Counted from the first letter of the stretch, positions 22,092-33,715 are shown. The stretch is DNA of 64,000 bases from Trissonchulus latispiculum (GCA_030248195.1 JASAND010013430.1:62001-126000), one strand, 5' to 3'. Notes: generated by a model not told the origin, from the sequence alone. Translations and numbers: made by a program.

Positions 22092-22190
22092 ATCTTTTGT
22101 ACAGAGTTTTTGATTGACCATTGCCATCTTTTGTACAGAGTTTTTGATTGACCATTAACATCTTTTGTACAGAGTTTTGATTTTGTGACC
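22092..22190. repeat. 34-bp tandem repeat, three copies
   Basis: ATCTTTTGTACAGAGTTTT starts at 22092, 22126 and 22160; the third unit is diverged at its end. Confidence 0.85.
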
Positions 22191-23683
22191 ATGACCATTT
22201 GGAATTATGTGCCGTTTTGAGAAGTGGTGGGGTGTCTTCTTGATTTGCAGTTATGTAATTTGTTTTGAGTCTTTGGCCATTTCTGTCTTTGTCGAGAAAA
22301 TTACAAAAGCCTCTAAAGGGAAAAGGGATCTTAAATCAAATTTCGTTAATACTTGAGCAAACCGTTTAATTTGGGTAATTTGGTAATTTAGAGGTTGTTG
22401 GGGTTAATCGGGATTAACTGGAATCTTACTGGAACCTCAAAAGTCCTTGGGCAAACCACTATGTCACTCAAAATTACGTAACTTTCGCTCACACAATACA
22501 ATCGCCTGGCATCAAAAGAGACACAAAGATTTTCCGACTACAGTATCCAAAATTGCACGTCACGCACCTGGGAGAGTCGAGAGGCGGAGCTAGGGTTTTG
22601 ACTGACAGGTCTCCCCCATTTTTCCACTCAGTCTTGGGTTTGGCTGTCTTGCTGTTCGGTAGGTCGAGAATAGACCAGAGATCTGTCTTGTTCTACAGGC
22701 TGTGAGTGCCTTTGGTGCTAAGTTGTTGGCTCGCAGTGCCGTGAACTGCTTTAGTTTGACCAGTGATCTGTGACCCTCGACTCAACCTGTGCCCCGCAAC
22801 TTAATTAGCTGTGCTCGCCTTTTCCACTGTCACACAATTTGGATTTTGTTCTGCCAAGGTAAAGTTCAAGGAGAGATTTCTCAAGTGATTGCCAATACGG
22901 TAAAGTGAGAGTTACACAAATAGTTGATAGCAAGTTGGAGGAGAATTTTAGTGATTTCGAAGTTTGTATTCCTTGTTTTACAGTCCTATCTTGTACACAA
23001 CTGGTAGTTTGCAATATTAGTTCCTGTATCCGTCAACATTCTACAATAGCTATCTTTGTATTTGTAAAAGTGGTGTTGTCATTTCTTGCTGTCATCAATG
23101 TGCAAATTTAGTTGTTGATTTGTTAAGAACCAACTAGGTTATGTGTTTCGATTATATCAATGTGCGAAATTAGTAACTGAACTAAATAGTTTATCTTGAA
23201 CCGTATCAATTGACCGATGTGCCTAATTAGTTGCTAAAGTATTATTGAACGTTTGGGCTATTGTGTATACTGAACCCGTTATTTGACCGTTTATGAAATA
23301 GCCAGAAACCTTGTGTCATTAAAACCCATTTCATTTTAGATTTGTGACTTTTACAGGGTTAGGCGAGCCATTTCACCAGTGCTCGATCACGTAGAGTTTA
23401 AGAGCCATTTAACCAGTGCTCTCGCAGTGGGACCCAGTTCGTTGATGCAAGTCGTTTTTAAGGGCTATTAGAAAGACTTAACCAATATAACTGAATCAAG
23501 AGAGTCACTTCACCAGCACTCTTCCAGTCGTGAACCGAGTTATACCTAAGTTTGTTCAGAGTCTGCTATTGCGTGGGGTGGATATTGTGGTAAAACGACA
23601 GTTCATACACACAACGAGAACAGAACTTTTGGATAGCTACTCCTAAATTGATCTAAAACTTACTCAAATTAGAACCGTTTTAT

Positions 23684-23685
<2 letters not shown>
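22191..23685. other. Unassigned interior of the large element
   Basis: No gene is called. There are three loose copies of ATCAATGTGC...TTAGT (about 23090-23240) and three of GAGCCATTT...CCAGTGCTC (about 23367, 23400, 23500). These look like diverged tandem units. Confidence 0.35.

Positions 23686-23760
<75 letters not shown>
23686..23760. repeat. (AT)n(GT)n microsatellite
   Basis: About 45 bases of AT dinucleotides run directly into about 26 bases of GT dinucleotides. Confidence 0.95.
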
Positions 23761-23942
23761 AACAAAGCTCAAAGAATAACTATGTAGTGTTGGACTTATT
23801 TTGCGAATAATAATGCGAAATGCGAACAAAAAACCGAACAAAAATGTTAACAAACAGAAATGTAAAATCCGAAACCGTCACTGAAAACCTGTGAAAACAG
23901 CATGTCAAAACAATACAAGAATGGATAGGTACGAACTGAAAT

Positions 23943-24254
23943 TCAATATTCAACTTCTTCAGCGGAGGATATTTTAGTCAAACAGTAGACAGCTATTCCT
24001 GGTCTCCAAAGAGATAGGTCAACGTTGTGAGCAGGTTCCACCAACATCATAGTGAAGCAATTCCTGTCCAAAAAAACTGCTGTAAAGTGATCCTGCCGAT
24101 GGACTATCAAGTTTGAAGCTAGTCCAGCTAGTTTGAAATTGTGGGAATGTAATGAAACTGCTTGAGGTACTGCTTCGTCAGCAGAACAATTGTCAATTAT
24201 GTCCACAGACAACATCCAAGGATCAGGGACAAAAATTAAGAGGAGATCTATGGC
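23943..24254 (-). pseudogene. Relic open frame, possibly transposon-encoded
   Basis: On the minus strand a frame of about 100 codons ends at 23943. It contains FVPDPWMLSVDI, then FKLAGLASNL and QDHFTAVFLDR. This layout (a PW.LS.D block, then a LAG block, then HFTA) recalls C-terminal segments of some transposon-encoded proteins and of UCH-like peptidase folds, but I cannot place it in a family. It has no start of its own: a TAG lies just upstream in frame, unless an acceptor at that TAG is used. It lies inside the candidate 4.2-kb element, so a decayed element protein is the most likely reading. Confidence 0.3.
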
Positions 24255-24579
24255 GAGATCCTACGCATAATTTTTTCTGAATTTTAGTTTTCGTTTCAAG
24301 GTTCGAAACTTCTTCAAAATACACAGGCGCCGTTGGATAAGTCAGTCATTAAGCCAACTATGCTCGCATCGAGTTACCATAGTATGTACGTTCGTACGTA
24401 TCGTTCAAGGTGTCTTCAACCTTTCCAACTGTTGAAGAAGGGTGATATATCTTCACCGTACACACGTTTGGTTTGGGCAAAATTGAAAGTCACAAATAGA
24501 AACACTCGTCGATTTCCAAACATCTTTCAGAGGTTGAAGAACGCGATCGAACGCTGATAATAACTCGAAATTTATAATT

Positions 24580-25268
24580 GTTTTAGTGCTCTTTAACATT
24601 CTGCGATCAGTCCCGCATTTTTATGTGCAAAGATAAGAAAGTTTTTGTTTTTTTCCATTATTCTCTCAGTATGTATGTAGTCGATACACCGGATTGATTG
24701 TTATGGCTGAAAGGAGAGTACCAAAGTGAACATTTTTGCTTTTACAACCTTTGAACTATCTCTAGTGGTTAAGGTAGTATAAGCCAAAAACGATTTTTGG
24801 GGTCAAAATTCGGCGATTTTCGAAGAAATTAGATTTTTCAAAATTCCTGCCAAATCTTACAGACAATTTTGGCTTATTTAAGCTCAATCGATACTTCGTC
24901 TAATTGCACATTTTATTAACGCCTATTCGCTGGAGTTCGTTGCTTTAAGCTAGAGAATTCGCGGAAAAGTCATTTATAAAACTGCGATTATTTTGTTTTG
25001 AACATCGATTTCGCAGAACCTACCGAATGCATTCGTGTGAGTTTTGGCAGAATAGAAATTCGCACTATTGAGCTAAAACGTCTCCAGTTGCGAGAAAACT
25101 GAACATAAAACTGCGAAATTTCATGTCATCGAACATTTGCCGAATTTTCTGGAGTATTGGGACTTGATGAGTCAAATCCAAAAAATATCCTCGGCCCACA
25201 TGTCTCATATCATGCCGCAAGAAGAAATTTTTACCGATTCTACAGTTTTGAGAAATCGATGTTCAAAA
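24580..25268 (-). mobile_element. Fragment of the TTAA element family (copy 2)
   Basis: Matches the interior of the complete element at 28022-29036 in reverse orientation. It shares CTTTAACATTCTG, GATAAGAAAGTTTT, TATAAGCCAAAAACGATTTT and the segment ending near AAATCGATGTTCAAAA. It lacks the CTTAAGGTGCTGG terminus. Confidence 0.7.
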
Positions 25269-25699
25269 CTTTTTATTCATCGATTTTATCTTTTCACTGG
25301 CTTGATAGAGTTTGGAACTTATCCTCGAAAAAATGCTACAAACTGAATTTAGGGGGGGCCAAATATTTCAATGAAGCAATTATTCAAGGGGAACAAATAT
25401 TTTGAGGTACAAATATTTCAGCCTATCGCTCCGAGGGGGGAACGAATGTTTAGGGGGAACAGATATTTCAGCTTATATGGGGAACAAATATTTGGGGGGA
25501 CCAAACATTTCACGACACCGGCCCCGGTCCTGGCCCGGCCCCGCAATCTGGGAAGGCCCCGGCTTCGCAACGGCGCAACCCTATCTTTGGATGCTTTTGG
25601 ATGCTATCGCAGTGTGTCCAACGTAGCATCACAAATGATACGTCATCGGATAGATCAAAAATTACATGTCATCGGATAGCACAAAAATTAAATCGGATC

Positions 25700-25890
25700 T
25701 CTTTAATCCCCCCAACAAAAGTTGGTCAACTTCAAAGGCTTATTATAAGAGATCAACAGAACTTTAGAGCATGATATACATCGTTGGAATGCTCGAGATG
25801 CGCTCTATTCAAAGATGTAAAGCAGTTTGCTGTAACTTTCTGCTATAAAAAGTTAAGCTTAAAAGACTACCAAAAATGGCAAAAAACGGT
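25700..25890. mobile_element. Foldback family 1, half copy
   Basis: Matches the left half of 436-779: AAAAGTTGGTCAACTTCAA, AGAGATCAACAGAACTTTAG, GTAAAGCAGTTTGCTGTA and TTAAGCTTAAAAGACTACC. The mirror half is missing. Confidence 0.65.
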
Positions 25891-25895
25891 AAATT

Positions 25896-25897
25896 TG

Positions 25898-25932
<35 letters not shown>

Positions 25933-25946
25933 TATGTGCATATATA
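25896..25946. repeat. TA-rich microsatellite
   Basis: Runs of TA dinucleotides broken by TG, immediately before the TIR element that starts at 25947. Confidence 0.9.
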
Positions 25947-27780
25947 TGCCACATATGCCCCTATCCGCACAAAAATTCTAGACGTCTGTATCTTATCTGC
26001 ATCTAAGGGAATTACTCTTCAAAGTTGAAGTTCGGCAAAAATTTAAAAATTTTTGGCTAACGAAATTGAAGTAAATTAGCTAAGATTGAAAATACACCCG
26101 GTGTGCTGAAAAATTAAGTTTGTTTGCTTACTGAAAGCAGGAAGTGGAAAGGTGTAACTTAACTTAAGTTTAGGATTCGCTCCAGCACTACGTTGCAAGT
26201 AGCTGGCATTATATCATTTTTTGAGAACATTTTTCGATCACCCTTGAAGGTCAATTAAAGTGATCTTTTGTTTCCTTCTCGGTTCTCATATTAAAATGAT
26301 TTCAAACCTGTGTAACATCCGCAAATTCTGGAACGACCTCAAGATTTCTATCTTTATCTGGTCCCTTCTGTTAATCATTGACAATTGATCTAACCCTTAA
26401 CTTTCCAAATGATCCCTGAATTCGACATCTGCCTGCATTGATGTTCATTGATATCAGCATATCTCTACTCAAGATGGTCCTTCGACAAATTCGCCTGAAT
26501 TGGTGCCACAGCACCCTGCTACGATATTCATTCAACAGATCAACTCACCGTCCACAAAAGCAGTGTCACCTCATTCAAGACCTCCAACCCAGCATACGGA
26601 ATACGTGCTTTTTGATCTTTGGAGCTTCAGAAGCTAAGTTTTCGCGTTTTTGGCTTAGATTTATAAAAATGTGCAAGACCAAAATGCTACAAAGCTAGAA
26701 TTCACGCTGCTTGCAACACCCGTGATCAGGCAAAGCTGTTCCTAAACTTCAAATAGATTCAAACAGGGTATTCTAAATTCTAAACAGCGTACAGTTTTAA
26801 ACTTGATTTTGGAAGAACCTTCTTGCAATCTTTATTAGAATTCCAGTACTCTCTGTTTGCTGTCAGTTGTATTTACAGAAACTGAACACTGAAATCGGCT
26901 ACAACTTCCACTTAATCTTCAATGCGGACCGCTTGGCGCGACGCATGGCCAAAGCGAAACGTTGAAAGAATGACTCTCCTTTTCCACAATGACTCACCTT
27001 TCCCACTACCTCCAAGTAGGAAGAAAAATTTCAGATTATCAACAGTGTTTTTGTATTGTTCCATGTAATATGTATACTGCTTCTACCTATGGTCCACCGG
27101 ACCAGTATGTTGAGTTTTGTTGTATGCTTCTGGGGCCAGCTGGCACCGGACACTAGCAGTCCCCCCTTCCCGCCCATGTCAATTAATTGTCCGAGAGTTA
27201 AGGGGCGGCCGCCTTCGGGTGGAGCTGCCGAGGTGCGTTCATCACATAGCCGGTGATGGACAAATCTCCAGCCTTGGTACTCGCCTCGGGTAATTGTGAA
27301 GACAATTATTCGGTGTCAGCCAACCACCCTTCCCCAATAGTCAAAGTTGAAAATTATTGTGGCTGACACTACTCCTAACCGGTGCACATCCAACTGGAGT
27401 GGGGCGTACGGAAAAAAATACACCCACATCCAATTTCAGCTCCATTAGTGAAGGTCAGTGACTTTAAAGCTGCAGAAAGCTGCTACTCAGGATCCGCCAG
27501 ATTAAGAATGTCGATTTTAGCAATTTTTAAAGATTAAAGTTGACATAAATATTTTCTCAGGCGGCAGAATTTCTTGTCATTTGGAACAAATGAGTACACC
27601 TATAGGGCCTCTGTATATGCCAAATTATAGCCTTATAGCTTGCATCAGAAAAATATTTCCTTTCGTTAGCCAAAAATTTTTAAATTTTTGCCGAAACTTC
27701 AACTTTGAAGAATAATTCCGTTAGTTGCAGATAAGATACAAACGTTTAGTATTTTTCTGCAGATAGGGGCACATGTGCCA
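25947..27780. mobile_element. 1.83-kb element with ~120-bp terminal inverted repeats
   Basis: Left arm 25947-26067 and right arm 27655-27780 are inverted copies at roughly 80-85% identity. They share the CACATRTGCCCCTATC end, TATCTTATCTGCA, CTTCAAAGTTGAAGTT and ATTTAAAAATTTTTGGCTAACG. The interior carries no convincing transposase and includes a SINE-like unit (27115-27418). Confidence 0.7.
27115..27418 (+). mobile_element. SINE-like unit, copy 1
   Basis: About 300 bp closely matching 50819-51119: GGGCCAGCTGGCACC near the 5' end, GGTGGAGCTGCCGAGGTGCG, TTGTGAAGACAATTATTCGG, GGAGTGGGGCGTACG, then an A tail. Several blocks pair with each other (GTCAGCCA/TGGCTGAC and AATTGTGAAGACAATT), so the RNA would be strongly folded. 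No tRNA A/B boxes were recognised. No target duplication is clear for this copy. Confidence 0.7.
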
Positions 27781-28021
27781 AATCATATTGGCAAATGGCA
27801 ACCTTGAAGCTAGGGTCTTGCAGCCAGCAGTTAATTATATAATTATGTTGGCAGTTGTGAAAAATGGGGTGTTGGGCACATAAAAGCTACGGCTGCACAC
27901 GGCTGGAAGGCAGCTAAGATCTCTGTATCCGTATTTTTTGACCACACCCATGCTCTATATCTTCGCCAAAAAGTAGGCCAATCCGACAAAGTCGGGGCAA
28001 GTAGATTTTAGTAGACCCCCC
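27781..28021. other. Short unassigned spacer
   Basis: Nothing recognised between the two elements. Confidence 0.4.
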
Positions 28022-29036
28022 TTAAGGTGCTGGTATCCTTTTGTGCAGTACTTTTGTGGTGATTTTTCGAAACGCTGTAACTTTCGCTATTTTGGGAGTT
28101 GGAAAAAGCTTTATACATCGTTTTAAAGCTTATAATCTGTACATTAACATGAGCTTACGAAACTAACAAAATTGGCAAAAAATAACAAAAAACTTCCGAC
28201 ATGCTGACATCCGACAGACTGAATTTAGACCAAAAATTTTTGAACATCGATTTCTCAAAACTGTAGAATCGGCCAAAATTTTTTCTTGTGCCATGATATG
28301 AAGGACATGTGGGCCGAGGGATATATTTATGGATTTGGCTCAACAAGTCTCAGTACTCCAGAAAATCCGGCAAATGCGCGATGACACGAAATTTCGCAAC
28401 TTTCTATTCAGTTTTCTCACAAGTGGAGAAGTTTTAGCTCAAACCAAGAAAAATGTCCCTCCGCAATAGGGCGAATTTTCATTCAGCCAAAAATCACGCG
28501 AATCCATTGGGCAGTTTTTGAGAAATCAATGTTCAAAACAAAATAATCGCAATTTTGCCAAAATGGTTTTTCGGCGAATTTCCTAGCTTAAAGTAACGAA
28601 CTCCAGCGAATAGGTATTGATAAAATGGGCAATTGGACGGTGTATCGATTGAGTATAAATAAGCCGAAATTGTCTGTAAGATTTGGCAGTAATTTTGAAA
28701 AAACTGATTTCGTCAAAAATGGCCATTTTTTGACCCCAAAAATCGTTTTTGGCTTATACTGCCTTAACCACTAGAGGTAGCTCAAAAGTTGTAAAAGCAA
28801 AAATGTTCATTTTGGTGCCCTCTTTCCAGCCATAGCAACCAATCCGGTGTAGCGACTATGTACTGAGAGAGTAAGGGCTAAAACCAAAACTTTCTTATCT
28901 TTACACCTAAAAATCCGGGACTGGTCCCAGAATGTTAAAGAGCACGAAAATAATGTATTTGGAAAGTTTCATCCACTTTCACAAAGAATTGAAGCTTGTA
29001 GGGTCGAATTTACACAAAGCGATACCAGCACCTTAA
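28022..29036. mobile_element. TTAA-flanked element, complete copy
   Basis: Inverted termini GGTGCTGGTATC (28026 onward; complement ending at 29032) are flanked by TTAA at 28022-28025 and 29033-29036. The 1007-bp body has no transposase frame. Fragments of the same family lie at 24580-25268 and 39875-40340. Confidence 0.8.
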
Positions 29037-29986
29037 GCGGTGGGGTAGGCTAACCGAGAATATACATCTCACAACCTGAAACAATTTTTAAAGAGGCAAG
29101 GCATATGGGTTTGTTTACAGAAACTGCATGTAACACCAAGATAAGAAAACTCATTTTAGGCAAACTAAAGCTGTGTTTATTATAAAGCTATAGGTCGGTA
29201 CTCGGTAGCTTAATAAAACAGAACTAGAAATTCTTAAAGCAAAGCACAGCAGCTATCGAACAGTAAATTCGCACAGAAGTCAGGTTTCATAAAATCAACA
29301 TCGTTATAATATACCATACAATAATACATTAAAAACCATTCATTCTGAATTGATGATTTCAACACGATCTTCATACCTACATACCTAGCGAATAATGACA
29401 AGCTTGTGACGCAGCGCGTATTGTATTGATGTATATAATAAGATCCAAACTGCTCTGCACGCCCGTATTTGGTGCTGTGGTCAATCAGTGGCAATCACAC
29501 TAAATCTGACAGGTGCCCAACTTGGGAATAGAGTAAAAGCTTTTAGGTTCAACACATTAATTCACAAAATATACTAAGTGAGTGAGCGAATCCGATTCCC
29601 GCATTCGTAGAGCGGCGAGGTGAGGTGAAATTGGTTAATTTGTGGGAGGAGGGCACGTGTCAATGTTATGCAGCGTCTTACAGCTTTAAAAAACCTAAAT
29701 TAACAATTTGTTCTTTCGCCAGAGTCCTACTTTGCTTATGGTTGCCCTAATCACAAGCAAATCAAGTATACATTTATGCCACATGTTGGCTTTAGTAAGA
29801 TTTTAATTTATATTTATCAGGTAAAACTCAAAAATCAGGTATTTAGTAAATTGTTACTGAAATCGACCTATAACTGTTTTAGTTGATGCACGGCGAAACA
29901 ATTCTCATTTGATCTGACATTAGCACTAAATTAATTAAATAAATTCTGGTCTGATTTGGTGCAATGGCGGTTAGTCGTTGATTGTT
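29037..29986. other. Downstream flank of the minus-strand gene
   Basis: AT-rich and includes the 3' side of the gene ending at 29987. No other feature is supported. Confidence 0.4.
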
Positions 29987-30275
29987 TTAGTTCAGTCGGT
30001 CACGACTGGAGACATCTTGCCAGGCTGGTTGATCCACAAACTTCCAGAATCCCTCCCGGGCCTGAGGACGGTAGGCATATTGGACGTTTGAGAATTGACT
30101 TTGAGCTCCTGGATGATCTAGATTTCGGATTTTATCCTCCGGATCTTCTGGATTATTGGATCCGCCCGGATAATAGGGATGTTCTCTTTCTAATAAGTTA
30201 GCAGCCCACCCACAGTGAAGAAAAACGATACCCCAAAATAGGAACATAAATCCAAAGGGCCACAGTGCCACTACT
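29987..30275 (-). CDS. Membrane protein gene, last exon
   Basis: Follows acceptor TTGTTTTAG and codes the third hydrophobic segment and a 70-residue hydrophilic tail ending DRLN. The opposite strand is also open here, but it has no splice-compatible partner or membrane pattern. Confidence 0.65.
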
Positions 30276-32561
30276 CTAAAACAATAAGTTTGTATAAAAA
30301 CTGTATAGTGTACACTGTATGGTATGAAAGTAAAGGTTGTCTAGTTCGGTTCGTATTCTGCTAATTTTCAGTAATTCTAAGGGCCTTTTCACGCAGCGAG
30401 TTAAACGAGCTAAATAAGTTAAAATTAAATAAATTTTATTAAAAATTAAGAAAATTTCACGCCCAGTGTTCAAAGAGTTAAACAGTTCATTGTGACTCGA
30501 CAGCAGGGTTAACGAGTTTAAAACTTTTAACTCTACTCTCTTACTCGCGCGCGAAAACAACCGAAAACGGTTTACATTCACCACTCAGAATCACTTTACT
30601 CAGAATCACTCTAGTCAGAATCACTTTAGTCAGAATCACACTGCTCAGAATCACTTTACTCAGAATCAGTCTACTCAGAATGCATTCGACTCAGAATCAC
30701 TTTACTAAAGAATTTATTTCTTTGAGTGAGAGACACTGCTCCGCTACCGCATTTATCATTGCTGAAACCCAGTCTATCGATGTTGCATGTTTATGCTGTG
30801 ATAACTATTTCTGCAAATGTTTGCTAAAGTAAAGACGAACTGAGTTTGTACCTTGTTGCCATTTTACAGTTATTACATTATTATTACAAAAAAGTGTTTA
30901 CAATTATTAACAGATTTGCCTTGTTTCTGTCTTCGAGAACGCGTTTTGAATAAAATAGGGGATCCATTGAACTTTATCCCCCCTAAAGTTGGTCAACGTC
31001 AACTATTTATTGCAAGAAATCAACCAAGCCTTAGAGCATGATTTATACATCGTTTAATGGTATAATACAGTTTTCTAGCTTGCTACTATAAACAGTTAAG
31101 CTTAAAAGACTATGTACCAAAAATGGCTAAAAGTGATGACTTTGGTAGTCTTTTAAGCTTAACTGTTTATAGTACTAAGCTAGAAAACTGCTTTACACCA
31201 TTAAATAGAACACATTTCGAGCGTTCCGACGATGTACTGTATATAATGCTCTATGGCTTGGTTGATCACTTGCAATAACTCGTTGAAGTTGTGAGTAAAG
31301 TGATTCTGACTAGAGTGCTTCTGAGTAGTGATTCTGAGTGGTGAATGTACGCCGCGAAAACGCCCTGGGATTTACAATGGTTTAATGCAATTCTTAAAAA
31401 ACGTAGGAATGCTGAAACTTCCGCAGTGAGTATTGAGGATAGTATTATTCACTTCCATTTATCAACTTAATAAGACTCGTACATTACCGCAGGGTTGCAG
31501 GGCCTACCCCCGATTGGAGAGTGTTGTGTTAGGCAATTAAAATGGCCATTATATAGTTTAAAAGACTGCGGGTCCCAAATTAGCAAAACATCATCAGTTT
31601 TCTAAATTTTAGCCAACGTTACCATAAAACGTCATTTTATATAATTTTTCAGAACGTTTTGAATAAGGTTAAAAATTTTACAGGTGTCAAAATGGTACAA
31701 ATAATGACATGGAGATTATCCGTTTTAAAGCCTTACAACGCGAACGTCTCGTTTTTAGCCGAGGATAGCATTCCCTCATTTCATTTCTTCAGTTATGTAT
31801 GAACCGATTTTTTAAGAATTCTTACCCTCCATAGCAATGAGATATAATGCAGGTGATAAGAGCGGCTAACAGTAAGGTTAATCCAATGCAGATCAAGACG
31901 AAGGCAAAGATGATTACAGGAATTCTAAATATATTATAGATAAGATGTACATGATTGTGTTCAGTTTTGAATATATGTCAGACCCGCTCGCGCTGGTGGT
32001 ATATACCAAATTGTGTGAATTTGATCCTATTTGCTTCAATTCTTTATGAAGATGAAACGTTATAGCAGCTAAAATAAAGTAGATATAGAAGCATCCAGCA
32101 GCAAATAAAACTACGTATTATTTTTGGTACTTTTCACGATTTTTTTCCAGCACACAGTCAAAATAAACGAACAACTTTGAGGTGAAATTACTCGCTAACC
32201 GTAAGAGATCCGACCATTTCAAAATATACCAATCGGACAACAAAATGTGTGATAATGACCAAAATAGGAGATCGTCGAAAAATCGGCCAAAAATGCACCC
32301 CCCACACTGATCATTGTTCAATTATACCTGACAGGATACATGCATTTGTAGAAAATTCGCCAACAGTCGCAGAATACAGGAGGCTTCCTTTTGAAATACC
32401 AGGGAGTTAGAATTGGATCTTCGTATTCGTAAACCATATTTCTACTTGGATTAATCAGTAACAGCAAGAGTACGTAACAGGTCCTTCCTATCGGTATGAG
32501 ATATGTAGATAAAATTAAATTTGCTTGCAACACAGCAAAATGCCTATTTCCTTGCCTGTCT
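29987..32561 (-). CDS. Multi-pass membrane protein gene, 3' three exons (5' end not found)
   Basis: Exons on the minus strand are 32561-32328, 31924-31826 and 30275-29987, with a TAA stop at 29987-29989. Acceptors (CATTTCAG, ATATTTAG, TTGTTTTAG) and donors (GTATAA, GTAAGA) are canonical and the phases agree at both joins, giving 206 visible residues. Three hydrophobic segments are present: one in the first exon (around LILSTYLIPIGR to YVLLLLLI), one filling the short exon (IPVIIFAFVLICIGLTLLLA), and one at the start of the last exon (FGFMFLFWGIVFLHCGW). Between the first two is a Cys/aromatic loop (FCDCWRIFYKC). The tail is hydrophilic, with PYYPGG, acidic PED repeats and QYAYRPQ. The first visible exon starts in phase 2, so at least one upstream exon is missing. 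It could be a tetraspan or claudin-like protein, but I do not recognise the family. Confidence 0.65.
30585..30706. repeat. 15-bp minisatellite (CAGAATCACTTTACT)
   Basis: Eight head-to-tail units with variants such as CAGAATCACTCTAGT and CAGAATCAGTCTACT; one unit is 16 bp. Confidence 0.9.
30965..31285. mobile_element. Foldback family 1, copy 3
   Basis: GAACTTTATCCCCCCTAAAG at the left, and a near-perfect mirror around 31125: AAGCTTAAAAGACTA and TAGTCTTTTAAGCTT, TTTTCTAGCTT and its complement. The right terminus with the G run is missing. Confidence 0.75.
31826..31924 (-). CDS. Membrane protein gene, middle exon (99 bp)
   Basis: Short exon between acceptor ATATTTAG and donor GTAAGA. It codes almost only a hydrophobic helix followed by ISHCYG. 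Phase 2 on both sides joins correctly to the neighbouring exons. Confidence 0.6.
32150..32312. repeat. Diverged copy of the AACTTTGAGGTGAAA repeat (intronic)
   Basis: Contains CAACTTTGAGGTGAAATTAC, a TATACCA block and AATAGGAGATCG, matching the order seen at 56716-56876 and 58034-58180. Confidence 0.55.
32328..32561 (-). CDS. Membrane protein gene, first visible exon
   Basis: Acceptor TTTACTCTTCATTTCAG precedes it and donor GTATAA follows. It codes 77 complete residues with one hydrophobic segment and the FCDCW...KC loop. It starts and ends in phase 2. Confidence 0.6.
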
Positions 32562-33609
32562 CTGAAATGAAGAGTAAAATATACATAATAACAATGTTAT
32601 AACAAACAACCTCTTATCGCAGCTAATTCCCGTCATTTGCAATTTTCATGGTGTTTTCAGAAGATTCACCAAACTTCCACTCCCTCCTTCTCGAAAAACG
32701 GTATACCCGAAAAGGAAAATCCTTGTCAAGGTATGATGCTAGTGCAACAGCCCTACTTTCAGAACTTTTCGTCATCAGGTTAAACGAAGATTCCAATTCC
32801 CATAAGTTACCCTTCTTGAAAGTCGCTGATTTGAGTTGTGCAGCTGAACTAATTATCAAGATATTCTGGATTTGTCAAATTTAAAAATTTGAAGGCCTTG
32901 AATTTTAAGTTCAACACAAGAGAGCATTACAAGACTGTGAAAACGGTTCATCTTTCGACAGGCGCTATTATTAGCTTGTTTGACTGGCTATATACATACA
33001 TAGTAGATAGGTATACATTAGGTCTGGACTGATTTAGTTGAATAATCAGTGTTAACCATAACTAGTACTACTAAGCTGGAATTATGAACCAGTCAAATGG
33101 ACATCTAATTTTATGATTCACAGACATATGGTGCTTCGGAAATTTGCGTAAGGAGCCATATCGAGGCTAATATACTTCTATTCTATGACAATTACAGAGG
33201 ACACAGCGATCAAACACAAAAAGGATCAAGATGAAGTCAAGCAAAAAATTAAATTCGTGGTTCTTCATTTTTTACGAGGCGGCCTCAGCGCAATAAAATC
33301 TATCTAATATCTTTAATGTCAGAAAGCTGGCTATGTTCACAAAGCAATGCGCGAAATTTCGATTCTGATGTCACTATGCAACTACAGTTGTTTAGCAACA
33401 AAGGGTGAAACCCAATTGCGACGAAACCGAAGCTTAGACTTTTAGGATCAATCAGGATTGAAAGTTAAAGTTTTGGCCTGGACGGGATAGAATCAGTTCC
33501 CTTACGATCTACAGTCAAATGTGCTTTTATATATAATTTTGAATTGACTCCTTGTAGAAGCAATTTTTGGGAACTTTGAACACGAAGGTGCCGACAGAGG
33601 ATTCTGCGG
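32562..33609. other. Unassigned stretch upstream of the visible exons
   Basis: Should contain intron sequence of the minus-strand gene. I could not identify the preceding exon. Confidence 0.4.
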
Positions 33610-33715
33610 CCGAACCCTTCCGGTTCCGGTTCCGGTTCCGGTTCTAAAAATCCTTCCGGTTCGGTTCCGGTTCCGGTTCCGGTTCCGGTTGCGGTTCCAA
33701 CCGGTTCTAGTAGAA
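33610..33715. repeat. Hexanucleotide (GGTTCC)n repeat
   Basis: Repeated GGTTCC units with a short interruption at about 33642-33655. The minus-strand frame gives alternating Glu-Pro or Thr-Gly and is an artefact. Confidence 0.9.

Larger units (their letters stand above)
21350..25565. mobile_element. Large candidate DNA transposon with long complex inverted ends
   Basis: The left (about 21370-21735) and right (about 25275-25565) regions are reverse complements. From the outside, each has a GGGGCC-rich patch, then GGTGTCGTGAAAT, then a series of AAATATTTGKTCCCC motifs, then CCCTAAATTCAGTT, then TTTTTTCGAG and AGTGAAAAGATAAAATC. The right copy has lost about 60 bp. The 4.2-kb span between them holds a short tandem repeat, a TA/TG microsatellite, a relic minus-strand frame (23943-24254) and a fragment of the TTAA family. 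I infer one old element with later insertions; the class is unknown. Confidence 0.6.
30571..31350. mobile_element. Nested foldback with 15-bp minisatellite arms (intronic)
   Basis: TACATTCACCACTCAGAATC at the left is matched by its complement ending near 31350. The left arm carries about eight 15-bp units, while the right arm has about three. Inside lies a family 1 foldback (about 30965-31285). The whole block is inside the intron 30276-31825 of the minus-strand gene. Confidence 0.75.
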
